This document shows, piece by piece, positions 9,002-17,316 of a stretch of 64,000 nt of DNA. The first letter of the stretch is position 1. Each line of letters starts with the position of its first letter. Both the position numbers and the translations under genes were made by a program. Source of the DNA: Janthinobacterium sp. TB1-E2 (GTDB lineage Bacteria > Pseudomonadota > Gammaproteobacteria > Burkholderiales > Burkholderiaceae_D); assembly GCF_036885605.1 (NCBI RefSeq), contig NZ_CP142523.1, positions 5,456,001 through 5,520,000 of the forward strand. Direction: 5' to 3'. Below the pieces are notes generated by a model that saw only the letters and a list, made by a program, of their open reading frames with translations, was not told the DNA's origin and made no database searches.

Positions 9002-9116
9002 AAAATAGTTACTTGGAAGTTACTTTTGCAGACCTAAATCCGATATAGTCATACGATGTCGATATTGCGCGCTCACGGCGCCCAGCATCACCACACTGAA
9101 ATCCTAGGAGAGGTCT

Positions 9117-10478
9117 GTGGACTCCAACAACCAAATCAAGCCTGACGAAATCGAGATCCTGATCGTCGAGGACAGCCCGACCCAGGCGGAGCGCTTGCGC
9201 CGCCTGATCCAGTCGCTGCACTACAACGCGCGCGTGGCGGCGAATGGCCAGCTGGCCCTGGCCGCCATCCGCGAGCGCAAGCCGCACCTGGTGCTGTCCG
9301 ATATCGTCATGCCTGAAATGAATGGCTACGACCTGTGCCGCGCCATCAAGTCCGATCCGACCCTGCGCGACATCCCCGTGATCCTCGTCACCTCGCTCAA
9401 CGATCCGAAGGACATCATCCGCGGCATCGAGTGCGGTGCCGACAATTTCATCCGCAAGCCCTACGCGGAAGACTACCTGCTCAACCGCATCAGCCACATG
9501 CTGATGAACCAGAAGCTGCGCAAGAACCAGAACGTGGAAATCGGCATCGCCCTGTACCTGGGCGACCAGAAGCATTTCATCAATGCGGAACGCCAGCAAA
9601 TCCTCGACCTGCTGATCTCCACCTATGAACAGGCGGTACAGGTCAACGGCGAACTGCAGGCGCGCGAACGCCAGGTGATCGAGCTGAACATGCGCCTGGC
9701 GCACCATGCGGCCGAACTGGAAACCATCAACCGCGAAATCGCCCTGAAAAACCTGGAACTGGCCGAAGCGAGCCGCATGAAGTCCGCCTTCATCGCCAAT
9801 ATGTCGCATGAACTGCGCACGCCGCTCAACGCCATCATCGGATTCACGGGCGCGCTGCTGATGAAACTGCCCGGCCCACTGACGTCCGACCAGGACAAGC
9901 AGCTGAACACCATCCGCGCCAGCGCGCGCCATCTGCTCTCGCTGATCAACGACATCCTCGACGTGGCCAAGATCGAGGCGGGCAAGCTGACGCTATCGAT
10001 CGAGCCCGTGCACTGCCAGGAGCTGATGGCCGACGTGGCCGACACCCTGCGCCCGCTGGCCCAGCAAAAAGGCCTGGCGCTGGAACTCGAACTGGGCGAG
10101 CCAGGCCAGCCGCCCGCCATCATCGAGACGGACCGCCGCGCACTGACACAGATCCTCATCAACCTGCTCAACAACGCCATCAAGTTCACGGAACAGGGCA
10201 CGGTGCGCATCAGCCTGTCCCAGCGCGACGAAGACGGCGTGCTGGTGACGGAAATGAGCATCGCCGACAGCGGCGCCGGCATCAAGGAAGAAGACCAGGC
10301 CAAGCTGTTCCAGGCCTTCTCGCAGCTCGATTCCACCTCCACGCGCCACGTGGAAGGCGCGGGACTGGGCCTGTACCTGTGCCAGAACCTGGCCAACGCC
10401 ATCGGCGGCGCCCTGTTCTTCAACAGCGACTACGGCTCGGGCAGCACGTTTACCTTGGCCCTGCGCAGCAAGACCTGA
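9117..10478 (+). CDS. Response regulator-histidine kinase hybrid (REC-coil-HisKA-HATPase)
   Basis: A 453-residue cytoplasmic signalling protein. An N-terminal receiver domain (about 12-130) has the acidic pocket and phospho-acceptor Asp62 in SDIVMPEMNG, followed by a coiled-coil linker (about 165-215), a HisKA domain with His231 in SHELRTPLN, and an HATPase domain with N-box NLLNNAIKF, DSGAGI and GAGLGLYL. There is no transmembrane segment, so it senses through its receiver or a partner protein. The GTG start at 9117 is supported by AGGAGAGG three bases upstream. It stands alone; no cognate regulator is adjacent. Receiver-first kinases usually act within multi-component phosphorelays. Confidence 0.9.
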   Translation: MDSNNQIKPDEIEILIVEDSPTQAERLRRLIQSLHYNARVAANGQLALAAIRERKPHLVLSDIVMPEMNGYDLCRAIKSDPTLRDIPVILVTSLNDPKDIIRGIECGADNFIRKPYAEDYLLNRISHMLMNQKLRKNQNVEIGIALYLGDQKHFINAERQQILDLLISTYEQAVQVNGELQARERQVIELNMRLAHHAAELETINREIALKNLELAEASRMKSAFIANMSHELRTPLNAIIGFTGALLMKLPGPLTSDQDKQLNTIRASARHLLSLINDILDVAKIEAGKLTLSIEPVHCQELMADVADTLRPLAQQKGLALELELGEPGQPPAIIETDRRALTQILINLLNNAIKFTEQGTVRISLSQRDEDGVLVTEMSIADSGAGIKEEDQAKLFQAFSQLDSTSTRHVEGAGLGLYLCQNLANAIGGALFFNSDYGSGSTFTLALRSKT

Positions 10479-10551
10479 GCTTCTGTGCGCCGCAGCATGG
10501 AATACGGGCTTTTTGCCATCGAAAAGAGGCCGATACAGTAGTTCTACGGTA

Positions 10552-10580
10552 TTGCACCGCACCATTTTCAGCGCTATAGT
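10552..10580 (+). promoter_or_regulatory. Sigma-70 promoter of the candidate small RNA
   Basis: TTGCAC (10552-10557) and TATAGT (10575-10580) are separated by exactly 17 bases, a near-consensus sigma-70 promoter. Transcription would start near 10587. An eight-base inverted repeat, AGTTCTAC (10540-10547) and GTAGAACT (10579-10586), brackets the promoter and overlaps the start point, so a repressor could bind there. Confidence 0.65.
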
Positions 10581-10586
10581 AGAACT

Positions 10587-10651
10587 GTCTCCTCCAATTC
10601 GTTCTCCGAACATTGGATTCAGCCCGCGAATACAACCGCGGGCTTTTTTTT
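10587..10651 (+). ncRNA. Candidate small regulatory RNA with anti-Shine-Dalgarno leader
   Basis: About 65 bases between a good promoter and a strong terminator contain no open frame. The predicted transcript opens with CUCCUCC (10589-10595), complementary to ribosome binding sites. Next comes a hairpin of CCAAT (10594-10598) with ATTGG (10612-10616), continued by GTTC (10601-10604) with GAAC (10608-10611) around a UCC loop, then a short AUUC spacer and the terminator. This is the typical layout of a base-pairing, Hfq-type small RNA. I do not recognise it as a named family. Expression and targets are not shown by the sequence. Confidence 0.6.
10621..10651 (+). terminator. Rho-independent terminator of the small RNA
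   Basis: AGCCCGCG (10621-10628) pairs perfectly with CGCGGGCT (10637-10644) around an eight-base loop, followed by a run of eight T residues. It would end the small RNA and also any transcript running on from the hybrid kinase gene. Confidence 0.9.
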
Positions 10652-10682
10652 GCCTGCGTTTTTCATTATCTTCATCCTTTCT

Positions 10683-10725
10683 TAACTAAATCAACCGGCT
10701 TAGTTATATCAATCGTTTGAGATAT
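10683..10725. promoter_or_regulatory. Candidate TetR operators upstream of the efflux operon
   Basis: Two inverted repeats lie in the AT-rich stretch before the tetR gene: TAACTAA (10683-10689) with TTAGTTA (10700-10706), spaced by 10 bases, and ATATC (10706-10710) with GATAT (10721-10725). A TATGAT at 10725-10730 could be the -10 box, so a repressor bound here would block transcription. The arrangement fits autoregulation by the TetR protein. Confidence 0.5.
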
Positions 10726-10742
10726 ATGATTAAATCCCCGGC

Positions 10743-11471
10743 ATGATTGAAAAAAACGCCATCCCCACTTCCCATGCCGACGACGGGCGCAAGCCCCGTT
10801 CCGACGGCGAGCAGTCGCGCGAGCGGCTGCTGCATAGCGCCATCCGCCTGTTTGCCGAGCAAGGCTACGCCAAGACGTCCACGCGCGAGCTGGCGCAGGC
10901 GGCCGGCACCAACGCGGCCGCCATCAGCTACTATTTTGGCGACAAGGCGGGACTGTACCGCGCCGCCTTTGCGCAGCAGTCAGCGGACCCGCAAGACAAT
11001 ATCGCCCTGTACGAGCAACCGCATTTCACCTTGCGCCAAAGCCTGGAAGGCTTCTATGCGCAATTGCTCGCTCCCATGCAGCAGGGCGACATCGCGCGCG
11101 ACTGCATGCGCCTGTGGTGCCGCGAAATGCTCGAACCGACTGGCCTGTGGGCGCGCGAAATCGACCAGAACATCCGCCCCGAACACGAAGCGCTCACGCG
11201 CGTGCTGGCGCGCCACCTGGGCGCCCCCGACAACAGCGACGACATGCATCGGCTGGCGTTTTCCATCGCTTCGCTGGCACTGCAGCACATGGTGGGCACC
11301 GAGGTGCTGCACACCTTGCGCCCGCAACTGCTGGAATCGCCGCATGCTATCGACACCTGGCTGGCGCGCCTGACCGACTACGCGCTGGCCATGGCCGACG
11401 TCGAGCGCCGGCGCCTGGCAATTCCTCCCTCACTCTCTACACCTCAACAACAAGCAGAAGGACCAGCATGA
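10743..11471 (+). CDS. TetR/AcrR-family repressor of the efflux operon
   Basis: A 242-residue TetR protein. The HTH (about residues 28-72) shows LLHSAIRLFAEQGYAKTSTRELAQAAGTNAAAISYYFGDKAGLY, which is typical; the C-terminal domain resembles the CerR-type ligand-binding fold (VLARHLG...HMVGTEVLH). Its stop overlaps the start of the outer membrane factor gene as ATGA, so it is the first gene of the four-gene efflux operon and very likely its repressor. No strong ribosome binding site precedes 10743, and the mRNA leader may be very short. Two palindromes directly upstream are probable operators. Confidence 0.9.
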   Translation: MIEKNAIPTSHADDGRKPRSDGEQSRERLLHSAIRLFAEQGYAKTSTRELAQAAGTNAAAISYYFGDKAGLYRAAFAQQSADPQDNIALYEQPHFTLRQSLEGFYAQLLAPMQQGDIARDCMRLWCREMLEPTGLWAREIDQNIRPEHEALTRVLARHLGAPDNSDDMHRLAFSIASLALQHMVGTEVLHTLRPQLLESPHAIDTWLARLTDYALAMADVERRRLAIPPSLSTPQQQAEGPA

Positions 11472-12880
11472 CGACTATTCGATGCACCGTTCAACGCGCC
11501 CTGGCCGCCAGCATCGTGCTGGCGCTGGGCGGTTGCGCCCTGCAGGGGCCGCCCGCGGCGGTGCCCGCCAGCGCGCCCGCGCAGTGGCAGGCGCCGCTGC
11601 CGCACAACGGCAAGCTGACGGACTTGGCCAGCTGGTGGCAGGGCCAGGGCGACAGCCTGCTGGTGGAATTGATCAACGACGCGCAGCAGGTCAGCCCGAC
11701 CATCGCCGCCGCAGGCACGCGCATCGTGCAAGCGCGCGCGGACCGCATCGCCAGCGGCGCCGCGCTGGCGCCCACCTTGGACGCGACAGGCAGCGTGGTG
11801 CGCACCAGCCAGCAATCGGCCCAGCCCAGCGGCACCACCTCGCAGGCCGCGCTGCAGGCGTCGTGGGAAATCGACGTGTTCGGCGCCAACCGCGCCACGC
11901 GCGACGCGGCCCAGGAGCGCTACGACAGCGCCCGCGCGCTCTGGCATGAAGCCCGCGTCTCGGTGGCCGCCGAAGTGGCGAACCAATATTACGCCTTGCG
12001 CACCTGCCAGCAATTGCAGGCCGTGTCCGAACAGGACGCCGTCTCGCGCCGCGACTCGGCGCGCCTGACGGAACTGAGCGCCGGCGCCGGCTTCCAGCCG
12101 CCCGCCAATGCCGCGCTGGCCCGCGCCAGCGCCGCCGAAGGCGCCAGCCGCGCCATCGAACAGCGGGCCGCCTGCGACGTGAATATCAAGGCGCTGGTGG
12201 CCCTGTCGGCCATGCCGGAAGCGTCGCTGCGTCAGAAGCTGGCGGCCAGCCCCGCCATCCTGCCTTCGCCCGTGGCGATTGCGGAACTGCCGGCGCAAAC
12301 CCTGGGCCAGCGTCCCGACATCTACAGCGCCGAACGCGAAGTGGCGGCGGCCAGCTTCGAAGTGCGCGGCGCGCAGGCGCAGCGCTATCCCCGCCTGAGC
12401 CTGGCCGGCTCCATCGGCAAGGGCAATATCCGCGCCGGCGGCACCAGCATCACGGCCAGCACCTGGAGCATCGGCCCGCTGGCCGTCAGCCTGCCCATCT
12501 TCGACGGCGGCACGCGCCGCGCGCAGATCGATGCGGCCACGGCGCGCTACGACGAAGCCGTGGTGAAATACCGCGCCGGCGTGCGCCAGGCCGTGCGCGA
12601 AGTGGAAGAAGCACTGGTCAACCTGGCCAGCACGGACGAGCGCAGCGGCCATGCGAAAACGGCACTGGAAGGCTACCGCGTGTCGTTCGTCGCCACGGAA
12701 GACCGCTACAAGAATGGCCTGGCCAGCCTGATCGAACTGGAAGACGCGCGCCGCACGCGCCTGGCCGCCGAAAACACGGTGGTCAACCTCGAGCGCGAAC
12801 GCAGTGCCGCCTGGGTAGCGCTGTACCGCGCCGCCGGCGGCGGCTGGACCAGCAGCGCCATCGCCAACAACGCCCCCTGA
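11468..12880 (+). CDS. NodT-type outer membrane factor of RND efflux system
   Basis: A 470-residue outer membrane channel lipoprotein of the TolC/OprM class. The signal peptide ends in a lipobox with Cys23 (LALGGC). Two repeated coiled helical hairpins follow, with family landmarks WEIDVFGANRATRDAAQERYDSA, QRPDIYSAEREVAAASFEVR and a repeat ending TEDRYKNGLASLIELEDARR. It forms the exit duct for the adaptor and pump encoded downstream. The start at 11468 is chosen because it begins the signal peptide and couples to the tetR stop; longer in-frame extension lies inside tetR. Twelve bases separate it from the adaptor gene. Confidence 0.93.
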   Translation: MTTIRCTVQRALAASIVLALGGCALQGPPAAVPASAPAQWQAPLPHNGKLTDLASWWQGQGDSLLVELINDAQQVSPTIAAAGTRIVQARADRIASGAALAPTLDATGSVVRTSQQSAQPSGTTSQAALQASWEIDVFGANRATRDAAQERYDSARALWHEARVSVAAEVANQYYALRTCQQLQAVSEQDAVSRRDSARLTELSAGAGFQPPANAALARASAAEGASRAIEQRAACDVNIKALVALSAMPEASLRQKLAASPAILPSPVAIAELPAQTLGQRPDIYSAEREVAAASFEVRGAQAQRYPRLSLAGSIGKGNIRAGGTSITASTWSIGPLAVSLPIFDGGTRRAQIDAATARYDEAVVKYRAGVRQAVREVEEALVNLASTDERSGHAKTALEGYRVSFVATEDRYKNGLASLIELEDARRTRLAAENTVVNLERERSAAWVALYRAAGGGWTSSAIANNAP

Positions 12881-12892
12881 CGGATACACAAC

Positions 12893-14059
12893 ATGAAAAA
12901 ACTGACCTTGAAACCGATGGCGTTCGCCCTTGCCGCCCTTTGCGTGATGCTGGGTGCGGGCGTGGCCCTGTACTCTCCTTCCTCTACGGCGGCCGATGAC
13001 GCCAAGGATAAAAACGCGACGCAAAAACCGGCGCTCACCGTCACCACGGCCAAGCCGCAGACGGCCAGCCTGCCCATCAAGCTGAAGGCCAACGGCAACG
13101 TGGCCGCCTGGCAGGAAGCCGTCATCGGCAGCGAATCGAACGGCTTGCGCCTGACCGACGTGCGCGTGAACGTGGGCGACGTCGTGCGCGCCGGCCAGGT
13201 GCTGGCCGTGTTCTCGAACGACACGGTGAACGCCGACGTGGCGCAAACGAAGGCCGCCGTGCTGGAAGCGCAAGCCAATGCGGCGGAAGCGGCCGCCAAC
13301 GCGCAGCGCGCCCGCTCGCTGCAAAGCACGGGCGCCATCAGCGCGCAGCAGATCAGTCAGTACCTGACGGCAGAACAGACGGCCAACGCGCGCATCGCGT
13401 CCGCCAAGGCGCAGCTGGCGTCGCAGCAGCTGCGCCTGAAATACACGCAGGTGGTGGCGCCCGACAGCGGCATCATCTCTTCGCGCTCGGCCACCGTGGG
13501 GTCGGTGGTGGGCGCCGGCACGGAACTGTTCCGCATGATCCGCCAGGGCCGCCTCGAATGGCGCGCCGAAGTGACGGCCACCGAGCTGCTGAATCTGAAG
13601 CCGGGCACCCTGGCGCAAGTGAAGGCAGCCAACGGCAGCGTCTTGACGGGCAAGGTGCGCATGATCGCCCCTACCGTCGATCCGCAGACGCGTTCCGCCC
13701 TCGTGTATGTCGACCTGCCTGCCGGCACGGGCAGCAACGCGCCGTTCAAGGCCGGCATGTACGCCAGCGGCGAATTCGAACTGGGCACCTCGGGCGCGCT
13801 GACGGTACCGCAACAGGCGATTGCCGTGCGCGATGGCTTCAGCTATGTCTTCCGCCTCAATCCCGACCAGCGGGTCAGCCAGATCAAGGTGCAGGCCGGA
13901 CGGCGCCTGAGCGACCGCATTGAAATCCTTGGCGGCATCACGGCCGACACCACCATCGTCGTCAGCGGCGCAGGCTTCCTCAATGACGGCGATCTGGTAC
14001 GGAATGTACCGGCTCCGGCAGCGGCCAAGGCTGCTGTAGCACCGGCAGCGAAAAAGTAA
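12893..14059 (+). CDS. RND efflux periplasmic adaptor (membrane fusion protein)
   Basis: A 388-residue periplasmic adaptor with an N-terminal signal/anchor (MAFALAALCVMLGAGVALY). The biotinyl-lipoyl-like hinge (GLRLTDVRVNVGDVVRAGQVLAVF ... VVAPDSGIISSRSATVGSVVGAGTELF) encloses a helical hairpin rich in Ala and Gln (about 105-165), then a beta-barrel domain and a membrane-proximal domain (VPQQAIAVRDGFSYVFRL). It bridges the inner membrane pump and the outer membrane channel. It is the third gene of the operon, 12 bases after the channel gene and nine before the pump. The tail is Ala/Lys-rich. Substrate is not evident. Confidence 0.93.
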   Translation: MKKLTLKPMAFALAALCVMLGAGVALYSPSSTAADDAKDKNATQKPALTVTTAKPQTASLPIKLKANGNVAAWQEAVIGSESNGLRLTDVRVNVGDVVRAGQVLAVFSNDTVNADVAQTKAAVLEAQANAAEAAANAQRARSLQSTGAISAQQISQYLTAEQTANARIASAKAQLASQQLRLKYTQVVAPDSGIISSRSATVGSVVGAGTELFRMIRQGRLEWRAEVTATELLNLKPGTLAQVKAANGSVLTGKVRMIAPTVDPQTRSALVYVDLPAGTGSNAPFKAGMYASGEFELGTSGALTVPQQAIAVRDGFSYVFRLNPDQRVSQIKVQAGRRLSDRIEILGGITADTTIVVSGAGFLNDGDLVRNVPAPAAAKAAVAPAAKK

Positions 14060-14068
14060 GGAGAGGCC

Positions 14069-17000
14069 ATGAATTTTTCCTCCCTCTCGATCAAGAACCC
14101 GATCCCGGCCATCATGCTGTTCGCGCTGCTGACCCTGGCCGGTCTGCTGGCCTACAAGGCCAATCCGGTGCAGGATTTCCCCGACATCGAACTGCCCATC
14201 GTCACCGTCAGCGCGGTGCTGCCCGGCGCCGCGCCAGCCCAGCTGGAAACAGAAGTGGCGCGCAAGATCGAAGACTCCGTCGCCACCTTGCAAGGCGTGA
14301 AAAACATCTACACCAAGGTGCTCGATGGCGTCGTCACGGTGACCGTCGAATTCATCCTGGAAAAGCAGATCGCCGAAGCCGTCAACGATGTGCGCGACGC
14401 CGTCGCCCGCGTCAAGGCGGACATGCCGGCCGAGCTGCGCGACCCCACCGTCACCAAGGCTTCCACGGCCGGCAGGGTCGTGCTGACCTTTATCGCCACG
14501 GCGAAACCGGGCGTGGACAACCCGCTCGACTCTCCCGACCTGTCCTGGTTCGTCGACAATACGGTGGCCAAGCGCCTCTTGACGGTGCCCGGCGTGGGCG
14601 CCGTCACCAGAGTCGGCGGCGTCTACCGCGAGATCCAGGTCGAACTCGACGAGGCGCGCATGGCCGCATTGAAAGTGTCGGCCCTCGACGTGTCGCGCCA
14701 GCTGCGCCTGGTGCAGCGCGAAGCGCCTGGCGGGCGGGGCGACATCAGCGGCGCCGAGCAGTCGGTGCGCACCATCGCCACAGTGAAAACGGCCGATGAA
14801 CTGTCGCGCGTGGAAGTGCCGCTGCCGGACGGGCGCCATGTGCGCCTGGACCAGGTAGCCACCGTGCGCGACACCATCGCCGAACCGCGCGCGCTGGCCG
14901 AGCAGGATGGCAAGACGGTCGTCGCCTTTGAAGTATTCCGCACCAAGGGCGCCAGCGAAGTGGCTGTCGCCAAGGGCGCGCGCGACGCCATCGCCGACCT
15001 GCAGAAGGAAAACCCGAACGTGGTGCTGCAGCAGTCGATCGACAATGCCTTCCCCGTCGAGGAAAACTTCGACGGCTCGATGGAGCTGCTGTACGAAGGC
15101 GCGCTGCTGGCCGTGCTGGTGGTGTGGTGGTTCCTGCGCGACTGGCGCGCCACCCTGGTGGCCGCCGCCGCCCTGCCCCTGTCCGTGATGCCCGCCTTCC
15201 TCGGCATCTACTGGTTCGGCTACACGCTCAATACCGTCACCCTGCTGTCGCTGGCCCTCGTCGTCGGCGTGCTGGTCGACGACGCCATCGTGGAAATCGA
15301 AAACATCGAGCGCCATCTGCGCATGGGCAAGTCGCCAATGGAAGCGGCCATGGAGGCGGCCGACGAAATCGGCATGGCGGTCATCGCCACCACCTTCGCG
15401 CTGGTGGCCGTGTTCCTGCCGACGGCCTTCATGAGCGGCATCCCCGGCCTGTTCTTCAAGCAGTTCGGCTGGACGGCCGTGCTGGCCGTGCTGGCGTCCT
15501 TGGTGGTGGCGCGGCTGCTCACGCCGATGATGGCGGCCTATATCCTGAAACCGCTGCCGCACAAGGAAGAGCAGGATGGCTGGCTGATGACGCGCTACCT
15601 GACGGTCATGCGCTGGTGCCTGAACCACCGCGGCATCACGGCCATCGCCGCGGCCCTGTTCTTTGTCGGCGCCATCGCGCTCGTGCCGCTGCTGCCGACC
15701 GGTTTCGTGCCGGCCGCCGACCGTGCGCAGACGCAGATCAACCTGGAACTGCCACCCGGCTCCACCCTGGGCGAAACGCAGGCCGTGGCGGCCCTGGCGC
15801 GCGATGCGGCCATGCGCACGCCGGGCATCGAGGGTGTCTTCAGTTCGATCGGCGGCGGCTCCAGCGGCGACGCCTTCGCCCCCGGCGCTGCGGCCGAGGC
15901 GCGCCGCGCCGTGCTGACCCTGACCACCGTGCACCGCACGGAGCGCAAGGAATCGATGGCGGACCTGGAAACGCAGCTGCGCCAGAAGCTCGATACCATC
16001 CCCGGCGCCCGCTTCACGGTGGGACCGCCCGACACGGGCGTCAAGATGCAGCTGGTGCTGCGCTCGGAAGACCCGGTGGCGCTGATGGCGGCGGCGCAAA
16101 AGGTCGAGCGCGAACTGCGTAGCCTGAAGGGCATCGGCAACGTCAATTCCAGCGCCTCGCTGGTGCGCCCGGAAATCATCGTGCGTCCCGATTTCGCCAA
16201 GGCGGCCGACCTGGGCGTGACGGCGGCGGCCATCGGCGAAACCGTGCGCGTGGCCACGGCCGGCGACTACGACACGGACCTGACGAAAATGAACCTGCCC
16301 GAGCGGCAAGTACCGATCCGCGTCAAGCTGCCCAATAGCGTGCGCGCCGACCTGGCCGCCATCGAGCGCCTGACCGTGCCCGGCAAGAATGGCCCCGTGC
16401 GCCTGGCGAACGTGGCCACGGTGACGATGGAAAGCGGCCCGGCGCAGATCGACCGCCTGAACCGCAGCCGCAACGTGACCCTCGACGTGGAACTCGGTTC
16501 GCGCACCCTGGGCGAACTGAATGAAGAGGCGCGTGCGCTGCCGTCGATGAAGAATTTGCCGCCGTCCGTGAAGATCGCCGAACTGGGCGACGCGCAGGAG
16601 ATGGCCTCGCTGTTCGCCAGCTTCGGCCTGGCCATGCTGATCGGCGTGCTGTGCATCTACTGCGTGCTGGTGCTGCTGTTCAAGGACTTCATGCAGCCGG
16701 TGACCATCCTGGCGGCGCTGCCGCTGTCGATCGGCGGCGCCTTCGTGGCGCTCCTGATTACGGGCAGCGCCCTGTCGATGCCCTCGATGATCGGCCTGAT
16801 CATGCTGATGGGGATCGTCACCAAGAACTCGATCCTGCTGGTCGACTATGCGATCCTGGCGCGCCAGGCCGGCATGAACCGCTTCGATGCGCTGGTCGAC
16901 GCCTGCCACAAGCGCAGCCGCCCGATTTTGATGACGACCATCGCCATGGGCGCCGGCATGATGCCGCTGGCGCTGGGCTGGGGCGCCGACCCCAGCTTCC

Positions 17001-17185
17001 GTTCGCCGATGGCCATTACCGTCATCGGCGGCCTGATCACGTCGACCCTGTTGAGCCTGCTGGTGGTGCCGGCCGTGTTCACCTACATCGACGACCTCGA
17101 GCACCTGCTCAAGCGCGGCATGGCGAAACTGCGCCGCCAGAAGGCGCCGCTGCGGCGCGATGACAAGGTGGCGCTGGAAAAATAA
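14069..17185 (+). CDS. RND-family efflux permease (HAE1-type)
   Basis: This 1038-residue inner membrane proton/substrate antiporter has the two duplicated halves of the RND family: first transmembrane helix at about 12-30, porter domains, helices 2-6 (about 335-480), helix 7 near 535, a second porter region, and helices 8-12 (about 855-1010). Proton-relay residues are present: Asp404-Asp405 in VLVDDAIVEIEN and Lys919 in GIVTKNSILLVDYA. Those and NPVQDFPDIELP near the start fit multidrug rather than metal pumps. An AAGGAGAG ribosome binding site precedes it. Together with the preceding three genes it makes a complete tripartite efflux system under a local TetR repressor. Confidence 0.95.
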   Translation: MNFSSLSIKNPIPAIMLFALLTLAGLLAYKANPVQDFPDIELPIVTVSAVLPGAAPAQLETEVARKIEDSVATLQGVKNIYTKVLDGVVTVTVEFILEKQIAEAVNDVRDAVARVKADMPAELRDPTVTKASTAGRVVLTFIATAKPGVDNPLDSPDLSWFVDNTVAKRLLTVPGVGAVTRVGGVYREIQVELDEARMAALKVSALDVSRQLRLVQREAPGGRGDISGAEQSVRTIATVKTADELSRVEVPLPDGRHVRLDQVATVRDTIAEPRALAEQDGKTVVAFEVFRTKGASEVAVAKGARDAIADLQKENPNVVLQQSIDNAFPVEENFDGSMELLYEGALLAVLVVWWFLRDWRATLVAAAALPLSVMPAFLGIYWFGYTLNTVTLLSLALVVGVLVDDAIVEIENIERHLRMGKSPMEAAMEAADEIGMAVIATTFALVAVFLPTAFMSGIPGLFFKQFGWTAVLAVLASLVVARLLTPMMAAYILKPLPHKEEQDGWLMTRYLTVMRWCLNHRGITAIAAALFFVGAIALVPLLPTGFVPAADRAQTQINLELPPGSTLGETQAVAALARDAAMRTPGIEGVFSSIGGGSSGDAFAPGAAAEARRAVLTLTTVHRTERKESMADLETQLRQKLDTIPGARFTVGPPDTGVKMQLVLRSEDPVALMAAAQKVERELRSLKGIGNVNSSASLVRPEIIVRPDFAKAADLGVTAAAIGETVRVATAGDYDTDLTKMNLPERQVPIRVKLPNSVRADLAAIERLTVPGKNGPVRLANVATVTMESGPAQIDRLNRSRNVTLDVELGSRTLGELNEEARALPSMKNLPPSVKIAELGDAQEMASLFASFGLAMLIGVLCIYCVLVLLFKDFMQPVTILAALPLSIGGAFVALLITGSALSMPSMIGLIMLMGIVTKNSILLVDYAILARQAGMNRFDALVDACHKRSRPILMTTIAMGAGMMPLALGWGADPSFRSPMAITVIGGLITSTLLSLLVVPAVFTYIDDLEHLLKRGMAKLRRQKAPLRRDDKVALEK

Positions 17186-17228
17186 GCGCCACGGTCAATT
17201 GCAAAATCGCCCCCTGCGGGCAAGGAAA

Positions 17229-17264
17229 CGAGGGACCGGCCGCCAGGCCGCGCTCCCTCGCTTT
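17229..17264 (+). terminator. Terminator-like hairpin after the RND operon
   Basis: CGAGGGA (17229-17235) pairs with TCCCTCG (17254-17260) and CGGCC (17237-17241) with GGCCG (17246-17250), giving a long stem followed by CTTTC. The T tract is short, so termination may be partial. Confidence 0.6.
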
Positions 17265-17316
17265 CATCTATCTGGCATACTGCGCCCATTCTCCATGAAC
17301 GCAATCTGCCCTGCCT

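Noticed and set aside
11444..17104. A 1,886-codon open frame on the minus strand across the RND operon
   Set aside because: It is antisense to the channel, adaptor and pump genes, is overly rich in His, Arg, Gly and Gln, has no ribosome binding site and follows from high third-position GC.
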